Below are positions 12,509 to 24,696 of a stretch of 64,000 bases of DNA, in pieces. Numbering within the stretch: position 1 is the stretch's first letter; every line of letters starts with the position of its first letter. The DNA comes from Margaritifera margaritifera. Taxonomy: Eukaryota > Mollusca > Bivalvia > Unionida > Margaritiferidae. Below the pieces are notes generated by a model. That model did not search any database and was not told where the DNA came from. It saw only the letters and a list, made by a program, of their open reading frames with translations. The position numbers were made by a program, and so were the translations under genes. The DNA lies in assembly GCA_029931535.1 (NCBI GenBank), contig JAQPZY010001555.1, positions 744,001-808,000 of the forward strand, in the 5' to 3' direction.

Positions 12509-13336
12509 GTTTATTATTTTAAAATGTTACAGTAGCACATTCATTCATGAATGCATTCAAAATTAATACAGTGTTGTGAATAAAATTACATTTGATGACA
12601 AACCCAGTGATACTGGCACATGTGAATAAAAATTATCACTATCTGTCCTACATGAAACTCATGATGCCTAGTTGCTGTGCCATGGGAAAAAACTATTTAC
12701 AGCTAATTAAGGTATCTGTAAGGAAGCATATTTGCTTAAAATCATGTGTCTGAAGAGACTCGTATCCCATATCAAAAGCGACTTATTTTCAATACATCAC
12801 TGATTGCCTTAAGTTTCTGTATTTTTTTCAAAAATAAATATGGGGTTTCACCATTTCTTTAAAATTGTTTTTTTCTAAAATTTAAATGAAATTGTTTTTT
12901 TTGTAAAATTTAAATGAAATTGTTTTTTTCTAAAATTTAAATGACATTGTTCTTTTGGGGATTCTTATGCATGAGATTGCAAACCTATTTAACATCTAAC
13001 CTTATGACTTGAAAGTATGATGCGTGTTTTGAAAAAAATTAATAACAGACGATTTTCATCAAATGTTAGTACAAAGCATTTTGTGTCCCTGGTAGTCATA
13101 TATAGTTAGAAAGTCTCAAATTGCCATCTCTTTCTATCCTGCTCATAAAGAAACCCAACCCTAAAGATGGCATTCACAGGAAAGATAACTCTTAATGACA
13201 AAGAGCACTCTATATTACAGGGGAGGTAACTCTGACAAAGCAGACCAGGAAGCTTGTTGTGGTATTGAACAAACAATAAGAACAAAAATCTTTTTTTTAA
13301 GTATAAAATATTGAAAATATTGAAGCTTGACAAAAT
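12509..13336. other. 3' flank of gene A
   Basis: Presumed 3' UTR and downstream flank of minus-strand gene A. No polyadenylation hexamer close to the stop could be assigned with confidence; a minus-strand AATAAA corresponds to 12510-12515, about 820 bp away. Contains the 26-bp repeat at 12861-12945. Confidence 0.35.
12861..12945 (+). repeat. 26-bp tandem repeat
   Basis: Three to four copies of a unit with AAATTGTTTTTTTCTAAAATTT. AT-rich. Confidence 0.75.
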
Positions 13337-13635
13337 TTACACAAATGACTCTCCAACTTTGCTCCCAGCTCCATCTACACTTTCTGTTCCACGGCTTCCT
13401 GTGCCTGGGCGAGGTGCCATTTCCTTCTCAATGGCAGAACTTGGTTCTTCGAAAAGTTTGTCTTTCAAAATCATGGATTTAATGAATAGACAGATGCCTG
13501 CAAATGCCATCAAGAACCCAGATAAAACGTTAAAGCCATATGACCATGAGAGATAGTTCATCCAGGGACGAGGGAAGTAGTTATCTTGACGGGCCATCTC
13601 AGCAAAGACAAGGGACACGATGAAGACAAATAGAG
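13337..13635 (-). CDS. Claudin-like gene A, terminal coding exon
   Basis: Last coding exon of gene A, entered at a TTTCCAG acceptor with the split codon G|CT, ending in TAA at 13339-13337. It encodes residues 148-246: the rest of TM3 (to about 158), a second extracellular loop (ARQDNYFPRPW), TM4 (about 176-199) and a 47-residue cytoplasmic tail rich in Ser, Gly and acidic residues. The tail ends in E-S-F-V, which fits a class I PDZ ligand (S/T-x-hydrophobic). Claudins commonly bind ZO scaffolds through a C-terminal PDZ ligand, so a similar role is inferred. The block LSW-(Y/F)-G...SGF...FAGICL aligns with LSWAFG...AGF...FAGMCL in gene B. Intron 2 (13636-17654) contains two large minisatellites. 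Confidence 0.85.
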
Positions 13636-13724
13636 CTGGAAAGAGTAAAATAAAAGAACATACTCTTTCAGTATTTTTATGCAAAGGAAAGAGATAAGGC
13701 CCAAATAATTAAATAATTTTTTGA

Positions 13725-13983
13725 GAATGAGGTATCTTTGCTACGTTATAATGTACCTCAATTTCTTTGGAATGAGGTATCTTTGCTACGTTATAATGTA
13801 CCTCAATTTCTTTGAAATGAGGTATCTTTGCTATGTTATAATGTACCTCAATTTCTTTGGAATGAGGTATCTTTGCTACGTTATAATGTACCTCAATTTC
13901 TTTGAAATGAGGTATCTTTGCTACGTTATAATGTACCTCAATTTCTTTGGAATGAGGTATCTTTGCTACGTTATAATGTACCT
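13725..13983 (+). repeat. 45-bp minisatellite with dimeric higher-order pattern, intron 2 of gene A
   Basis: Six units (last truncated) of GAATGAGGTATCTTTGCTAC plus GTTATAATGTACCTCAATTT and CTTTG. Junctions alternate TTGGAATG and TTGAAATG along the array, giving a 90-bp dimer. Ends about 90 bp from the exon 3 acceptor. The apparent ORF in it is repeat translation. Confidence 0.92.
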
Positions 13984-14913
13984 GCCAATACCCAGATCAT
14001 ACCCTCACACAACAGTATCTCACTTGCAAAAACTTGTATGCAAAATTAGAATCTTTATACTGGTGAAAACACTGTTGCTGCCAGAAAAGTGACAGCTATG
14101 TCTTGATAATTTGCCAACACAGGTGAGACAAAATTTATAATCTCTAATTCTCACAGAAGCAAAATTAAATTCATATATCAATTTCAGAGCATGACGATGC
14201 ACTCCTCTGAGCCTAGCTGAATAATATCATCAAATCACTAAAGAGCTCTCATGAGTGAGATTCTCTGCTTCCAGGATCTCCAGGTTCTGGTGTTGGACTC
14301 TACGTTTTTTAAATCTGTCTACAGCTTTCAACATACTGGAATCTCAGTTTGTGGAAAGTATGGTCCTGGACTTCCATTTTCAAAATCCTACAGAAAGCTC
14401 CATCAATTCTTATCTAGAGGCATCTTTTATGTCGTCATGTTGACAGGATTAATACTAATTTCTTTGGAGGAAGGTAATTGACAAAAATTGACAAAATTTA
14501 ACTATACTTTTATGGCTTGCCAATACCCATGTTTTTGACACTGCCTAATTTAACCCTTCAAGTGCTTGCTGCATAATAAGTCGCATTGCCGGCAGAGGTC
14601 TTGTAGTGTTTGTCGCAACATATGTTGTTTTCAGTTAGGTAACTGTTTACACAGCTGGGTACTTCAGCTTGATATGAAAGGTTGTTAAACTAAATTTGAT
14701 TGGTACATTGGGACCTGGAAAAAGCATTATGTCATAGTTTTTACCTAAAATTAACAAAAAAAGAATATTGTTGTCGATGCTCTTTTTCCGTTCCTTCCTA
14801 CAAATGGTAACCCAAGGGTTGTAGAATGACCTCTGTTACATATAAATTGTCTTAGTATAATAAAATTCATCTAAATGTATTTTTAAATTTTAACTTGAAA
14901 TTTTTACATACTG

Positions 14914-15088
14914 TATACGCTCACAAGTTGAGTCCAACTGCAAACTGCACAGACCAAGATGTAGGAAGTCTTTTAGATGTAATCATTAGAACAAACATAG
15001 ACCCTGATCTGCCAGTACATAATGCAACATCAAATCAGGGTCTAGTATTGTTATTTGCAGTTGGAATTGACTTATATGCATGTATATA
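14914..15088. mobile_element. Nested-hairpin MITE, copy 2 (one inner arm lost)
   Basis: Same family: starts TATACGCTCACAAGTTGAG and ends CTTATATGCATGTATATA. The left inner hairpin is replaced by a short diverged stretch (ACCAAGATGTAGG); the right inner hairpin around CATAATGC remains. Lies in intron 2 of gene A. Confidence 0.7.
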
Positions 15089-15824
15089 TGGTATGACCCC
15101 TCTTATTTTATTCAAAACTCACATAAAATGCCTTTTTAAGTGCATGTGTCTTGACTGCAGTGCAGCTCAAGGAAGAAGAAGTGGTTGCTAACACCTGTGC
15201 AAAAAATCATGCTTTTCATTTAACTTACCATCATGCATGCCTGGTGCCTCATTGCCACATAACCCTGAGAGTTAAATCAGTGCCAAAAATGTATCTTGGC
15301 TGTGTTTTATTCAGCATGAACATATTGCAAAACGAGAGAATGTACCTCTAAAAATATAACAAAAGGGAGCTAACTCTTAATTTGTACAGACATGTGATTG
15401 TGACATTGTATATAACATTGCCATGGTGCACTTATTATAATGAAATTAACTTCATAAAAATTAAACTAAATAATAATTTCTTAAGTGTTTAGTGGAGGTA
15501 TTATGTTTAATGCAGTATATGCAGGCAAATCTTTATGGTTTTATTTCTGCAACTTTCGCAGTTGACTAAAATATTCAAAAAATTTGCCTTATGGCAACTG
15601 AGGAAGTAAAATAATTTGTGTCGCGTAATAACAAAATAGCTAAAATTACGCATGGGAGAAAATTATAACTTATTAACAATTTAACATGGAAACTTATACA
15701 TGGTATATATGCCACACATTTCAAAGAAAAAAATTATGGTCTATCTGCCATCTGTTTCTTGTTTGATAAAATCTAGCTATGGCTTGATATGAACATGTTG
15801 CACGTGTTTCAAACAGGATACGCA

Positions 15825-16440
15825 TGATGAACAATGATATGCCTGATAAACACTGATATGCATGATAAACACTGATATGCATGAAAAGCAGTGATCCCTG
15901 ATGAACACTGACATGCATAATAAACACTGATATGCATAACACACATTGATAATGCCTGATGAACACTGATATGCATGATAAACACTGATATGCATGATAA
16001 ACACTGATATGCATGATACACACTGGTATGCATGATAAACACTGCATTGCATGATAAACAGTGATGCCTGATGAACACTGATATGCATGATAAACACTGG
16101 CATGCATGATGAACACTGCTATGTATGATAAACATTTATATGCCTGATGAACACTGCTATGCATGATGAACACTGATATGTATTATAAATACTGATATGC
16201 ATGATATACACTGATATGCATGATATACACTGATATGCATGATATACACTGGTATGCATGATATACACTTGTATGCATGATAAACACTGCTATGCATGCA
16301 TAAACAGTGATGCCTGATGAACACTGATATGCATGATAAACACTGTTATGCATGATGAACACAGATATGTATGATAAACATTTATGTGCCTGGTGAACAC
16401 TGATATGCATGAGGAATGCTGACATCCCTGATGAAGAAGA
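15825..16440 (+). repeat. Minisatellite, unit about 19-20 bp, intron 2 of gene A
   Basis: About 30 imperfect copies of GATATGCATGATAAACACT. Variants alternate ATGCAT with GCCTGATGA and ATAAAC with ATACAC. Apparent minus ORFs (up to 150 codons) arise only from the repeat. Confidence 0.92.
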
Positions 16441-17654
16441 ACACTGCTTTTTATTACATCTGTTCATACCATTAAAACTGTTGACAAAACACAGGTAATC
16501 ATGAAATGACTTTCAGAACTTATAAACCTTGAAGTGCTGAGGACCCCACATTTTTTTAAAGTTTTGGTTGTTCAGAGTTTTTGAGGTCACATGCAAAATA
16601 CTAAATTCTTTGCTCTTATTGATGTGTATCATATTTTAGCACTGTAGCCAAAAATATAACACAACGATAGTAAGAAAAATATGTGTCAACAGTAACCATA
16701 ATAGTATATTGTGCCCTCCATTTTTGATTGGTATTCAGGATTAGGTTATTCTGTGTTTTTTCCTTTTATCAGACAGACTTTGTTATTTTCAATAGACGTT
16801 TTAGTGTCCAATTGCCAATGAAGTAAGGTCAGAAGTTGAGAGTGGTTTTAAATAATCTTTTCAAGATTAGGTTTAAACTCTATTTCACATAAGACAATTT
16901 TTATTTCTGCCATTTCAGTGCTGATTCAAAATAAAGTTATGATGAAACTTCTAAGTTCGCATTGAAGGAAAATTTAAAAAAAAACTAATTAAATATCAAA
17001 TACAGTAAAATAATAATTATCCAGATGCCAATTATCCAGATTATTCATGGACTACTACTGTGTCCCCCAACATTTTTACTTATTACAATGTGCATGTATC
17101 TGTAAATGAAATTAATTTGCAGATCACACACAAACATAGAAAAGAATAATAGAAATAAGAAACAAACACAGTTGAATATTATCTCACCCAATTATAATTA
17201 TAATAGTATTATAAATAACTCAATTATATTTTTAAAGCAGAAATAAATATGATCAGGAGAGAGAAAGTGAGTAAGATACAAAGAGAGAAAGTGTATTCAT
17301 ATGTCCAATTGTGAAGCCACTATGACAATAATTAATTTTTCATACACATATATAATCAAACACGATTAAAGACTCATAACGGTCCAATCAAAGGCATTCA
17401 GTGATCAATGGTGACTTAACGGGTTATAAAAGTTAATCATGTACTGACACAGGTATGAGTAGAATCAATGTCAGCTGTATTATAATGAGAAAGTACTTTA
17501 CCACTAGTCGATTTTTGAAGTTCTTTTCTTTTTAATTATGAGTTTAATTTATAAAGATTCTATATGCACTCAAGGAGATAGGACTTGGGCAAGTTATAAC
17601 TTGGTGTGAAAGTTTAAATTTTGAAAATTGTTGCCTGTGTGAATGTAAAAATAC
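16441..17654. other. Intron 2 of gene A, 5' part
   Basis: AT-rich. At 17023-17062 the sequence CAGTAAAATAATAATTATCC followed by a second ATTATCCAGAT resembles a Tigger-type terminal repeat fragment. Otherwise nothing supported. Confidence 0.45.
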
Positions 17655-17822
17655 CTGATGCAAAGCAGACAACTGAATTGATGATGAACATAAGGACATG
17701 CCGGTCTGCGTAGATCTTGCGGCGCACATCATCACCAATGATGTACAGGATCAACAAAACCACAACTGCCAGGTTGCATAGTATCTCAAATACCCCCAAG
17801 GCCTGGCATCCTCGAAACCATG
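17655..17822 (-). CDS. Claudin-like gene A, coding exon 2
   Basis: Middle exon of gene A, 168 nt, entered at a TTTTTCAG acceptor and left at a GTATTT donor, phase 1 at both ends. It encodes residues 92-147: the end of the first extracellular loop (PWF just after the junction), TM2 (about 98-119), a short basic cytoplasmic turn (DDVRRK, 122-127) and the start of TM3. The same Trp-Phe pair sits at the same place after the intron in gene B, so the intron position is conserved between the paralogues. Intron 1 (17823-22132) is about 4.3 kb and holds dispersed repeats and TA/GA microsatellites. Confidence 0.85.
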
Positions 17823-18340
17823 CTGAAAAATAAAATTTTAATTTGTTTTTTGAGTTGTGGCTAAAGAACTTTTGGGTGATTTGGAATTGCACCCCAACCT
17901 CCCATACGAGTTAACTCCTTTAAGCAATCGGCTCTTGTATGCAGCCAGTTGCTGGTTTGCCATCAGGCAGATTTTGTTTTATTTCACTACTTCAACACTC
18001 TCCTTCCCTAATGAGCCAATTTTGTTCTATCACACAGCTGGATGCTCAAGAGATTACACTGTATTAGTTACTGTGAAACCTGCCTTAGGGACACCTTAAT
18101 ATAATGGACATTTATCAAAGACGATGATATTTAAGAACCCCTTAATTCTGCTTACTACTTAACCTCTATTTAAAATACAATTATTGTCCACAATGAACAA
18201 ATGTTGTTGTCCTTTCTGCTGGGATGGGATCAGAATGGACATCTAGGCACTGATTATTGGAAGCTAATGATTGAATAATAATATTCCGATGAACATTTAC
18301 CTCGATAGTACTTTCATATTCTTTGTTTCCCTTCCTCTCA

Positions 18341-18630
18341 CACTATTAGGCACAAAAAAAACATGCGTTTCCAGTTGGCCGACTGTCCCTGTTACTCATT
18401 GCTGACCCTAGCACTTTCCCAACCCAGCTCCCATTTTTTTTTTTTTTAAATAAAAAAAATCACATTGCTGAAATTGATTTGTGCGTATTATTGAGCTGGT
18501 TTTGCCCAGTACTTTTAAGCCCTTGAAATATTATTTGATTTATATATAACATACCTGCCTACCCTAATTTTAAAACAGTGCAATAGGAAACACACATATT
18601 GTTTTTTTTGGCCTTACCAGCACCATAAAT
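18341..18630 (+). repeat. Dispersed repeat R2, copy 1
   Basis: Aligns with 20200-20499 over about 290 bp: CACTATTAGGCA, GCACTTT, AGCTGGTTTT, TTGAAATATTATTTGATTTA and CAGTGCAATAGGAAACACA. Lies in intron 1 of gene A. Internal poly(T)/poly(A) runs differ between copies. Confidence 0.85.
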
Positions 18631-19545
18631 TGTACTATTTTCACCTTTGTTTTCATAAGCTACTGATCTAACCATGATGCAATTGGCATAATAATGAAGC
18701 AAATGTACCCTGAATTAATAAATTCCAAACTGACATCTTGAAAAAAAGAATGTCATGAATTAATCCATCAGAAATGGCAGCCAATATCGCCAAGTCTGCC
18801 ATGACAGCTGAAGTTCATCAATTATTAAGTGGTGTTAAAACAAAATTACTACTGCTGAAATCAGCTGTACCATATGCAGATATTATGTGAAAAAACAAGT
18901 CTGATACAGATTGTGCACTGAAAGAAATTACCTACTGTGCAACGAGATTTTTTCATTTCAAACAGTTGTGTGAATTCTCCACATTCTTCAGAACTATGTA
19001 CAAAAAATATATAAAGACCAGCCGTTCACTGGATGTAGACAAAGAGCCAACTAACTTTATTGCCATCTCTTGGACTAAAGACATACATGTGAGTCTTTTT
19101 CATCCTTTTAGAACAATTTTTGAGAATAATTTGAGACAAACATTCACAATTAGGAATTCTGGGAGTGGGGGGGGTGGACAGGTGACCAAAAAAAAGTTAC
19201 TTTCAATAATCAGATTATAGACTTTAAAATCAATCCTCCACCTTTCTGATCTGCTGTCATTTATTTTTTTTGTTCTATCCACAACCTACCTGTCAGTATA
19301 GACAGCTTTCACTGTACTTCATATTACAATACAATAAAATTATGATATATAACTCATATAAAATGCAATGATAAAACATTTGCTTTGGACCACAGTGGCT
19401 CAGGGTTCGAACCTTGAACCTGCACATGGCAGTCGCAGTCCAAAACTCTCGTGCCAATCCTCATGTGCTACCAAACTGCAAATTTTCTGGTCTACCTGGT
19501 GTTGAATTCTGTACTGGCCTATAATATCATGCCTTGTTATACTCT

Positions 19546-20130
<585 letters not shown>

Positions 20131-20199
20131 AATGTAAGAGAAGAGTAGGTTTGGGATGACTTAATATGTTGCAATAAATTGCATCTTTGATATTCTGTA

Positions 20200-20499
20200 C
20201 ACTATTAGGCAAACAAAAAAAAATGTGTGTTTCTGGTTGGCCGACCATCCCTGTTTCTCATTGCCGACCCAGGCACTTTTTCCCCACCCCTCAAAAAAAA
20301 AAAAAAAATCACATCACCAAAATTGATTGTGCTAATTGAGCTGGTTTTACCCAGTACTTTAAAGTGCTTGAAATATTATTTGATTTATATATAATGTTAT
20401 AAAAAAAAACAACTTACCTACCTACCCTAATTTAAAAACCAGTGCAATAGGAAACACATTTTTTTTTTTTTTGGCCTTATACCCTTTCTGACCATAAAT
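20200..20499 (+). repeat. Dispersed repeat R2, copy 2
   Basis: Second copy of the repeat at 18341-18630 in the same orientation, about 1.86 kb away. Identity of unit ends suggests a shared mobile origin; no coding capacity or target duplication identified. Confidence 0.85.
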
Positions 20500-21362
20500 A
20501 ATAACAAGAAGAAGAATAATATTAATAATGGTCTTTATTTATTCTTGATGGACTGAAAGCTCTTCTCACACAGCATCAAGACGTATAAAAAAAGCAGTAT
20601 TCACATCAAATACTCGTCACATTTGGCAAAATGTTCTCATACATATTTTTCTTAAAGAAAATATACTTTAAGTTAACTGACCTCAGCATTCCTCAGCTAC
20701 CATCGATCTTCAACCTACTGAAATGGCAACCAAAAGAGGTTGAAAAACTTAGCCACTTGATTGTGCTTGGATATACTTCAGTAAGGAAAAAGGCATGACA
20801 GTAAGTATAGTACAACTAAATTAGACTATAATCTGTGCAACAGTGTCACTGTGAGCTGCCAACTATGTGAGATATTCTTGAAAATATGGCCTCTAGTTCT
20901 GGGGTTGCTGTGTACCTCATCTGGAAAGACTATTTGCACTGCTGCCGTGTATATAATTTACATAAAGCTATTCATATGGCTGCCACGTACCTGATCTGCG
21001 AAATATACTCATTTTTGCAACTGATTACCTTTAATCCCATATTTGCAAGTCATTGTTGTTAAAACTTAGCATTAGTATAATGCTAAACTTCTTCACATCC
21101 AGCAGAAATAGAAATTTTTTAATAAATATTGAGTGTATCTCATGGGTGAAAAACTTCAGTACAGTCACCCAATTGATGAATTTTTTCCATTATTCACTCA
21201 GAAGAAATAGATTTTCTTTTTATTGTATGCCCAAATGAGTTGGCTAGGCAAAGAGTGTAAAGAGTTTGAAAGTAGCCGATTTCTTAGGTAATGTCAGCCG
21301 TTTACTGTTTATGTTCTGCAGTGTTTTGTGTCCATTCCCACAGTAAATCTAAGTAGCATACC
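20500..21362. other. Intron 1 of gene A, central part
   Basis: AT-rich non-coding sequence with no supported features. Two phrases near 20880-21000 (GTACCTCATCTG / GTACCTGATCTG) are a weak internal repeat. Confidence 0.45.
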
Positions 21363-21458
21363 ATATATACTTGCGTACAATTTGGGTCCAAATGCAAACC
21401 AACATAGACCCTGATCTGCCATCGCATAATGCACCGGCAGATCAGGGTCTATGTTGTT
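21363..21458. mobile_element. Nested-hairpin MITE, copy 3 (half element)
   Basis: Only the left half: TATATACTTGCGTACAATTT, then a near-perfect hairpin with arms ACATAGACCCTGATCTGCC around RTCGCATAATGCACC. Lies in intron 1 of gene A. Confidence 0.75.
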
Positions 21459-22132
21459 GTAGACTGGTTCTATCTGGTTTCTGTATTGCATGGATAGAAC
21501 ACATAAAAATACCAGTTTTTTTTTTCTTTTTTCAATTTAAAAAAAAAATTTCAGTTAATTTTCAAAGACAGTAGATTTCAACTATAAAACAGTATGTGTG
21601 GTTGACGGTCTTAAAAACTGTATTTTTGTCCTACCGCCGCTATAATCACATGTATGTTAAAGGCAAGTCAGCATTAATTATAGGTAATCCAGGCAATCTG
21701 TTCACCATTTATAGGTCACATGCTTCCCTTTGTACACAAAGTTTACAGCTTTCGATAAAAGTATGGTAAGTAGACGATCTTCATAAGGGTAAGGGGCATA
21801 CATGGGGATAAATATTAATAATTTACTAGTTCTTAAACAACTTTGAAGAAAAAAATCCACATTTTGTCAGCTCTATCGAAGTTTTCTCATGCAATTTTTT
21901 TCTCTACAAACCCGAGGGGCACTTTACTTAGATTACTGGTGAGGCCCGACCTGAAATTAGAAGGGCCCCTGGCTATCGGATTTTTTTAGCACTGTGATAC
22001 ACAACTATGTAAACAAAACATAGATCTACACCCACCCACCTGTCAAAAGAAGTCGGCAACTTGATACTGTACGCGCTTTATCCTGGTGGATTTTATTACA
22101 CGTGTAAATTACCTGTTTATGCGTTTACTTAC

Positions 22133-22406
22133 GTGGCATGATGAAATCTCCAACGTCCCTAAAGAAAGATGAGTGAATCCACCAACACCCTACGTACGAC
22201 TGCATGGTAGGGTCACGGGGTTTTACATACCCCGAAAGGCAGATGTGCCAAAGCCCCACATTGGCAAGGGGGCTGTGAACCCTGCGCCAAGACTGATACC
22301 AGTAGGGGGTGACAAAAGCAAGAAACTGTGCCAGAGTCCCCAAAACACTAGCTGCCAATGCAGCCCAAAACAATCGCATTCCTGGGCTAACCTTATCCAG
22401 CGCCAT
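22133..22406 (-). CDS. Claudin-like gene A, coding exon 1
   Basis: First coding exon of a four-helix membrane protein of the claudin/PMP22 superfamily. The assembled product is 246 aa (exons 22406-22133, 17822-17655, 13635-13337; 741 nt with stop). The start ATGGCG has A at -3 and G at +4. Residues 1-91 hold a short N-terminus, TM1 (about 11-33) and the large first extracellular loop. That loop carries W36/W40, G-L-W at 51-53, C56 and C74, which is the W...GLWxxC...C pattern of the superfamily. The two cysteines have 17 residues between them, whereas classical claudins have about 8-10, so this is claudin-like rather than a typical claudin. The exon ends in phase 1 at a GTAAGT donor. In the family such proteins act at cell-cell junctions or as membrane adaptors; the exact role here is unknown. 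Head-to-head with gene B. Confidence 0.85.
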
Positions 22407-24440
22407 GTTGAATGTTGTTTTCTACCTGAGTTGTGGGCGAATCTACTTTTCAAAGGATAGAGGGGAGGCAGGTTGATAATGTAAATTACATGACAGGTCA
22501 TTATCACTTATGTTGTCCCTCCTCCGATTTAATTTAAAAAATGTTCATTTTAATTTTAAACAAGAGCAAAGTTAAATTTTTCTTGATTTCACGTATGGAA
22601 CAATTCATCTTAGGTATATTTTCAGGTATGTCATTTTATTGACGTAATGATGTAAGCGACTCCAGGTATACTGTAAATATTTTGTAGGTGAGTCAGGTAT
22701 ACATCATTATCTTCTAAGGGCTAAGTAACTCTCAGTGAAAATTAATAATAATAATAATAATAATCATTATAATAATAATTAGACTCATATAAGGGGAGGA
22801 GAAAGAGGACAAATAATACTAAAATTATAACATTTTTTAAACAAATAGTGGATTTTTATTTTGTATTTACGTGTCCTTTCAAACGCTACATCATATAAGA
22901 AAGTTTAAGAATATAGGAAGCATGAACCTTAACATGCAATTAAGTCCTAAAATATAAAGTATAATGCACATCATGTTGTACGCGATATTACATGTACCTT
23001 TGCTCGGGCCATGCATAGTAATAATAATAACAACAACAACAACAATAACAACAACAAAGTTCAAGAAGATATATAATAATGAATTACACGAAGATATTCA
23101 ATAAATGTTTATATTCATATCTATATATGGATTTTTCGGTGTGACCACTTTGTCACGGCAAACTCACCCCACTCGCTGTAGCGTACTAACGTGGGGAGGG
23201 GATAGGGGTCGGCTGCCCCGGTCGCCAGAGGTCTTGGAGCGCCAAAACAACTGACAAAAAGTCGGCCTCGTCTTCTGGCCCTTTGGGCCATCGTCGTCGC
23301 CCAAAGCGCCACTTACCCTTAGTATGCCACTGCCCCCCCTACCCCCCCCCCCCCCAATAAGTAAATAAATTAATAAAATTGAAAGAAAGATGTAACGGTA
23401 GGAAAGGGATTTGAGAGAAATCATCGGATCGATTTATTTTTCCAACTGAGTTTCACGGATCAATTTATTTTTCCAACTGGGTTTCACAGTATCCATTACA
23501 GTAAAGTTTAAAATGGTATTTGTGAAAAAGGAACAAAATTATGACTAATCCATTTTTCGGTTTGATGTGCGCATGCTTCAAAATATACAAAATCCGCAAA
23601 AATTTCAATAAGCCCCAAACTCGCAAAACAAATAGGAGGTCTTACTAGTCCTGAATTAAACCCTAACACTCCACTTGCGGGTCCATCAGAGGTTAGACGG
23701 GTTCAGTCGATCCCCAAACCCTTTCGAGTTAAAATAGCGCTTTTTTTTAAAGTTCAATAAATAAGATAAAATTGCAAATTGTAGGCCAAACAAGCCAACC
23801 ATTCTCAAAACGAACGCCTGTTTTAAGCATTCTCGATCTGCCCTACACTCCCTGTAGATCATAGGCTGTCATCGAACCAACCATTTCTGACATTTGTTAA
23901 ACCTTCTTAGTACATTTACTAAACCTCTTGACCTATGCAATAATAATAATAATAATAATAATAATAGGAAAATTCCATTTCTGTAAGAACAAACAAGAAG
24001 AATGATGATTATGAGGAACTATGATTTTTCCTTTAAAAAAAAGCCTGATTTTATTCTCCTTCTTTTTCATGGATGGTTAAAAATGCATTCTTTCTTCATT
24101 TTTTTTTTTCAACGCTACATGTATACAAGTACTTATTACCTAATTAAACAGGAGTAAATTGATATGGGTCAGACCAAGTAATGGACCGCTTTTATCACTG
24201 ACAATAATTTAAATAACTTCGAAATTTCTCAGTCATTTCTTGTTCTTGAACTTCCACAATAATTGCATGAAAATGCTTTGAAACAATGTTACTAATCAAA
24301 TGCGCCTATTATACAGTAATTTGGGGGATCTTTTAATTCTTTTAAAAATGTAAATTCTTATTTCTTACTTGTCAACCTGACCACCCCCTATGCAAGTGCA
24401 GGTATAGCAGCCCACCTGTCCTCAAACAACAGAAAACAAG
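22407..24440. promoter_or_regulatory. Shared upstream interval of divergent genes A and B
   Basis: The 2,034 bp between the two start codons must contain at least the proximal 5' regions of both genes. It holds (TAA)n tracts at about 22743-22765 and 23938-23965, an A/C-repeat patch near 23025-23055, a GC-richer patch with a run of about 15 C at 23340-23355, and no convincing ORF. No TATA box could be assigned with confidence. Bidirectional promoter activity is an inference from the gene arrangement only. Confidence 0.4.
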
Positions 24441-24696
24441 ATGGCGAAGATTTCGCTAACTTTGGTTAGCTTTGGCTTGTGTTGTCTTTGCACGTTGTTC
24501 ACAATTATCGGTTTTGCCAGCCCCTACTGGCTAGAATCTTATACCGAGGCTGCTAGTACATTCGTCCGTCTGGGCCTGTGGGAAACATGTTTTCGAAATT
24601 ATCGCAATGATCGAGACCAATTGGCCAAAACCTATGACGGGTGTTGGTGGATATTTTCTTATGAATACAGACCTATTTGGCAATGGTTAAGTCCAC
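24441..24696 (+). CDS. Claudin-like gene B, coding exon 1
   Basis: First coding exon of a second claudin/PMP22-superfamily protein. The assembled product is 218 aa when the innermost exon-2 acceptor is used (24441-24696, 30016-30168, 32608-32855; 657 nt with stop). The start ATGGCG has A at -3 and G at +4. It encodes residues 1-85: TM1 (about 7-27) and the first extracellular loop with W30, G-L-W at 45-47, C50 and C68, again with 17 residues between the cysteines. The GCWW block after the second cysteine is shared with gene A. It ends in phase 1 at a GTAAGT donor with the same PxxC-phase split as gene A. The start lies 2,034 bp from the divergent start of gene A, suggesting an inverted tandem duplication. 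Confidence 0.85.

Noticed and set aside
13721..14092. 123-codon ORF with MRYLCYVIMYLNFF repeats
   Set aside because: Translation of the 45-bp minisatellite; it is in an intron on the strand opposite to gene A.
15825..16440. CRISPR-like regular array
   Set aside because: The repeats are contiguous without unique spacers, in a eukaryotic intron; it is a minisatellite.
15721..16467. ORFs up to 150 codons rich in MHISVYHAYQ-like peptide
   Set aside because: Translation of the 19-20-bp minisatellite in intron 2 of gene A.
17023..17062. Tigger-type transposon in intron 2 of gene A
   Set aside because: Only one end-like fragment (ATTATCCAGAT repeated) is visible; the other end was not found, so no element was called.
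19390..19480. tRNA-like stretch with GGTTCGAACC
   Set aside because: It has a B-box-like word and an A-box-like word, but they are directly adjacent instead of about 30-60 bp apart; no cloverleaf. At best a broken SINE.
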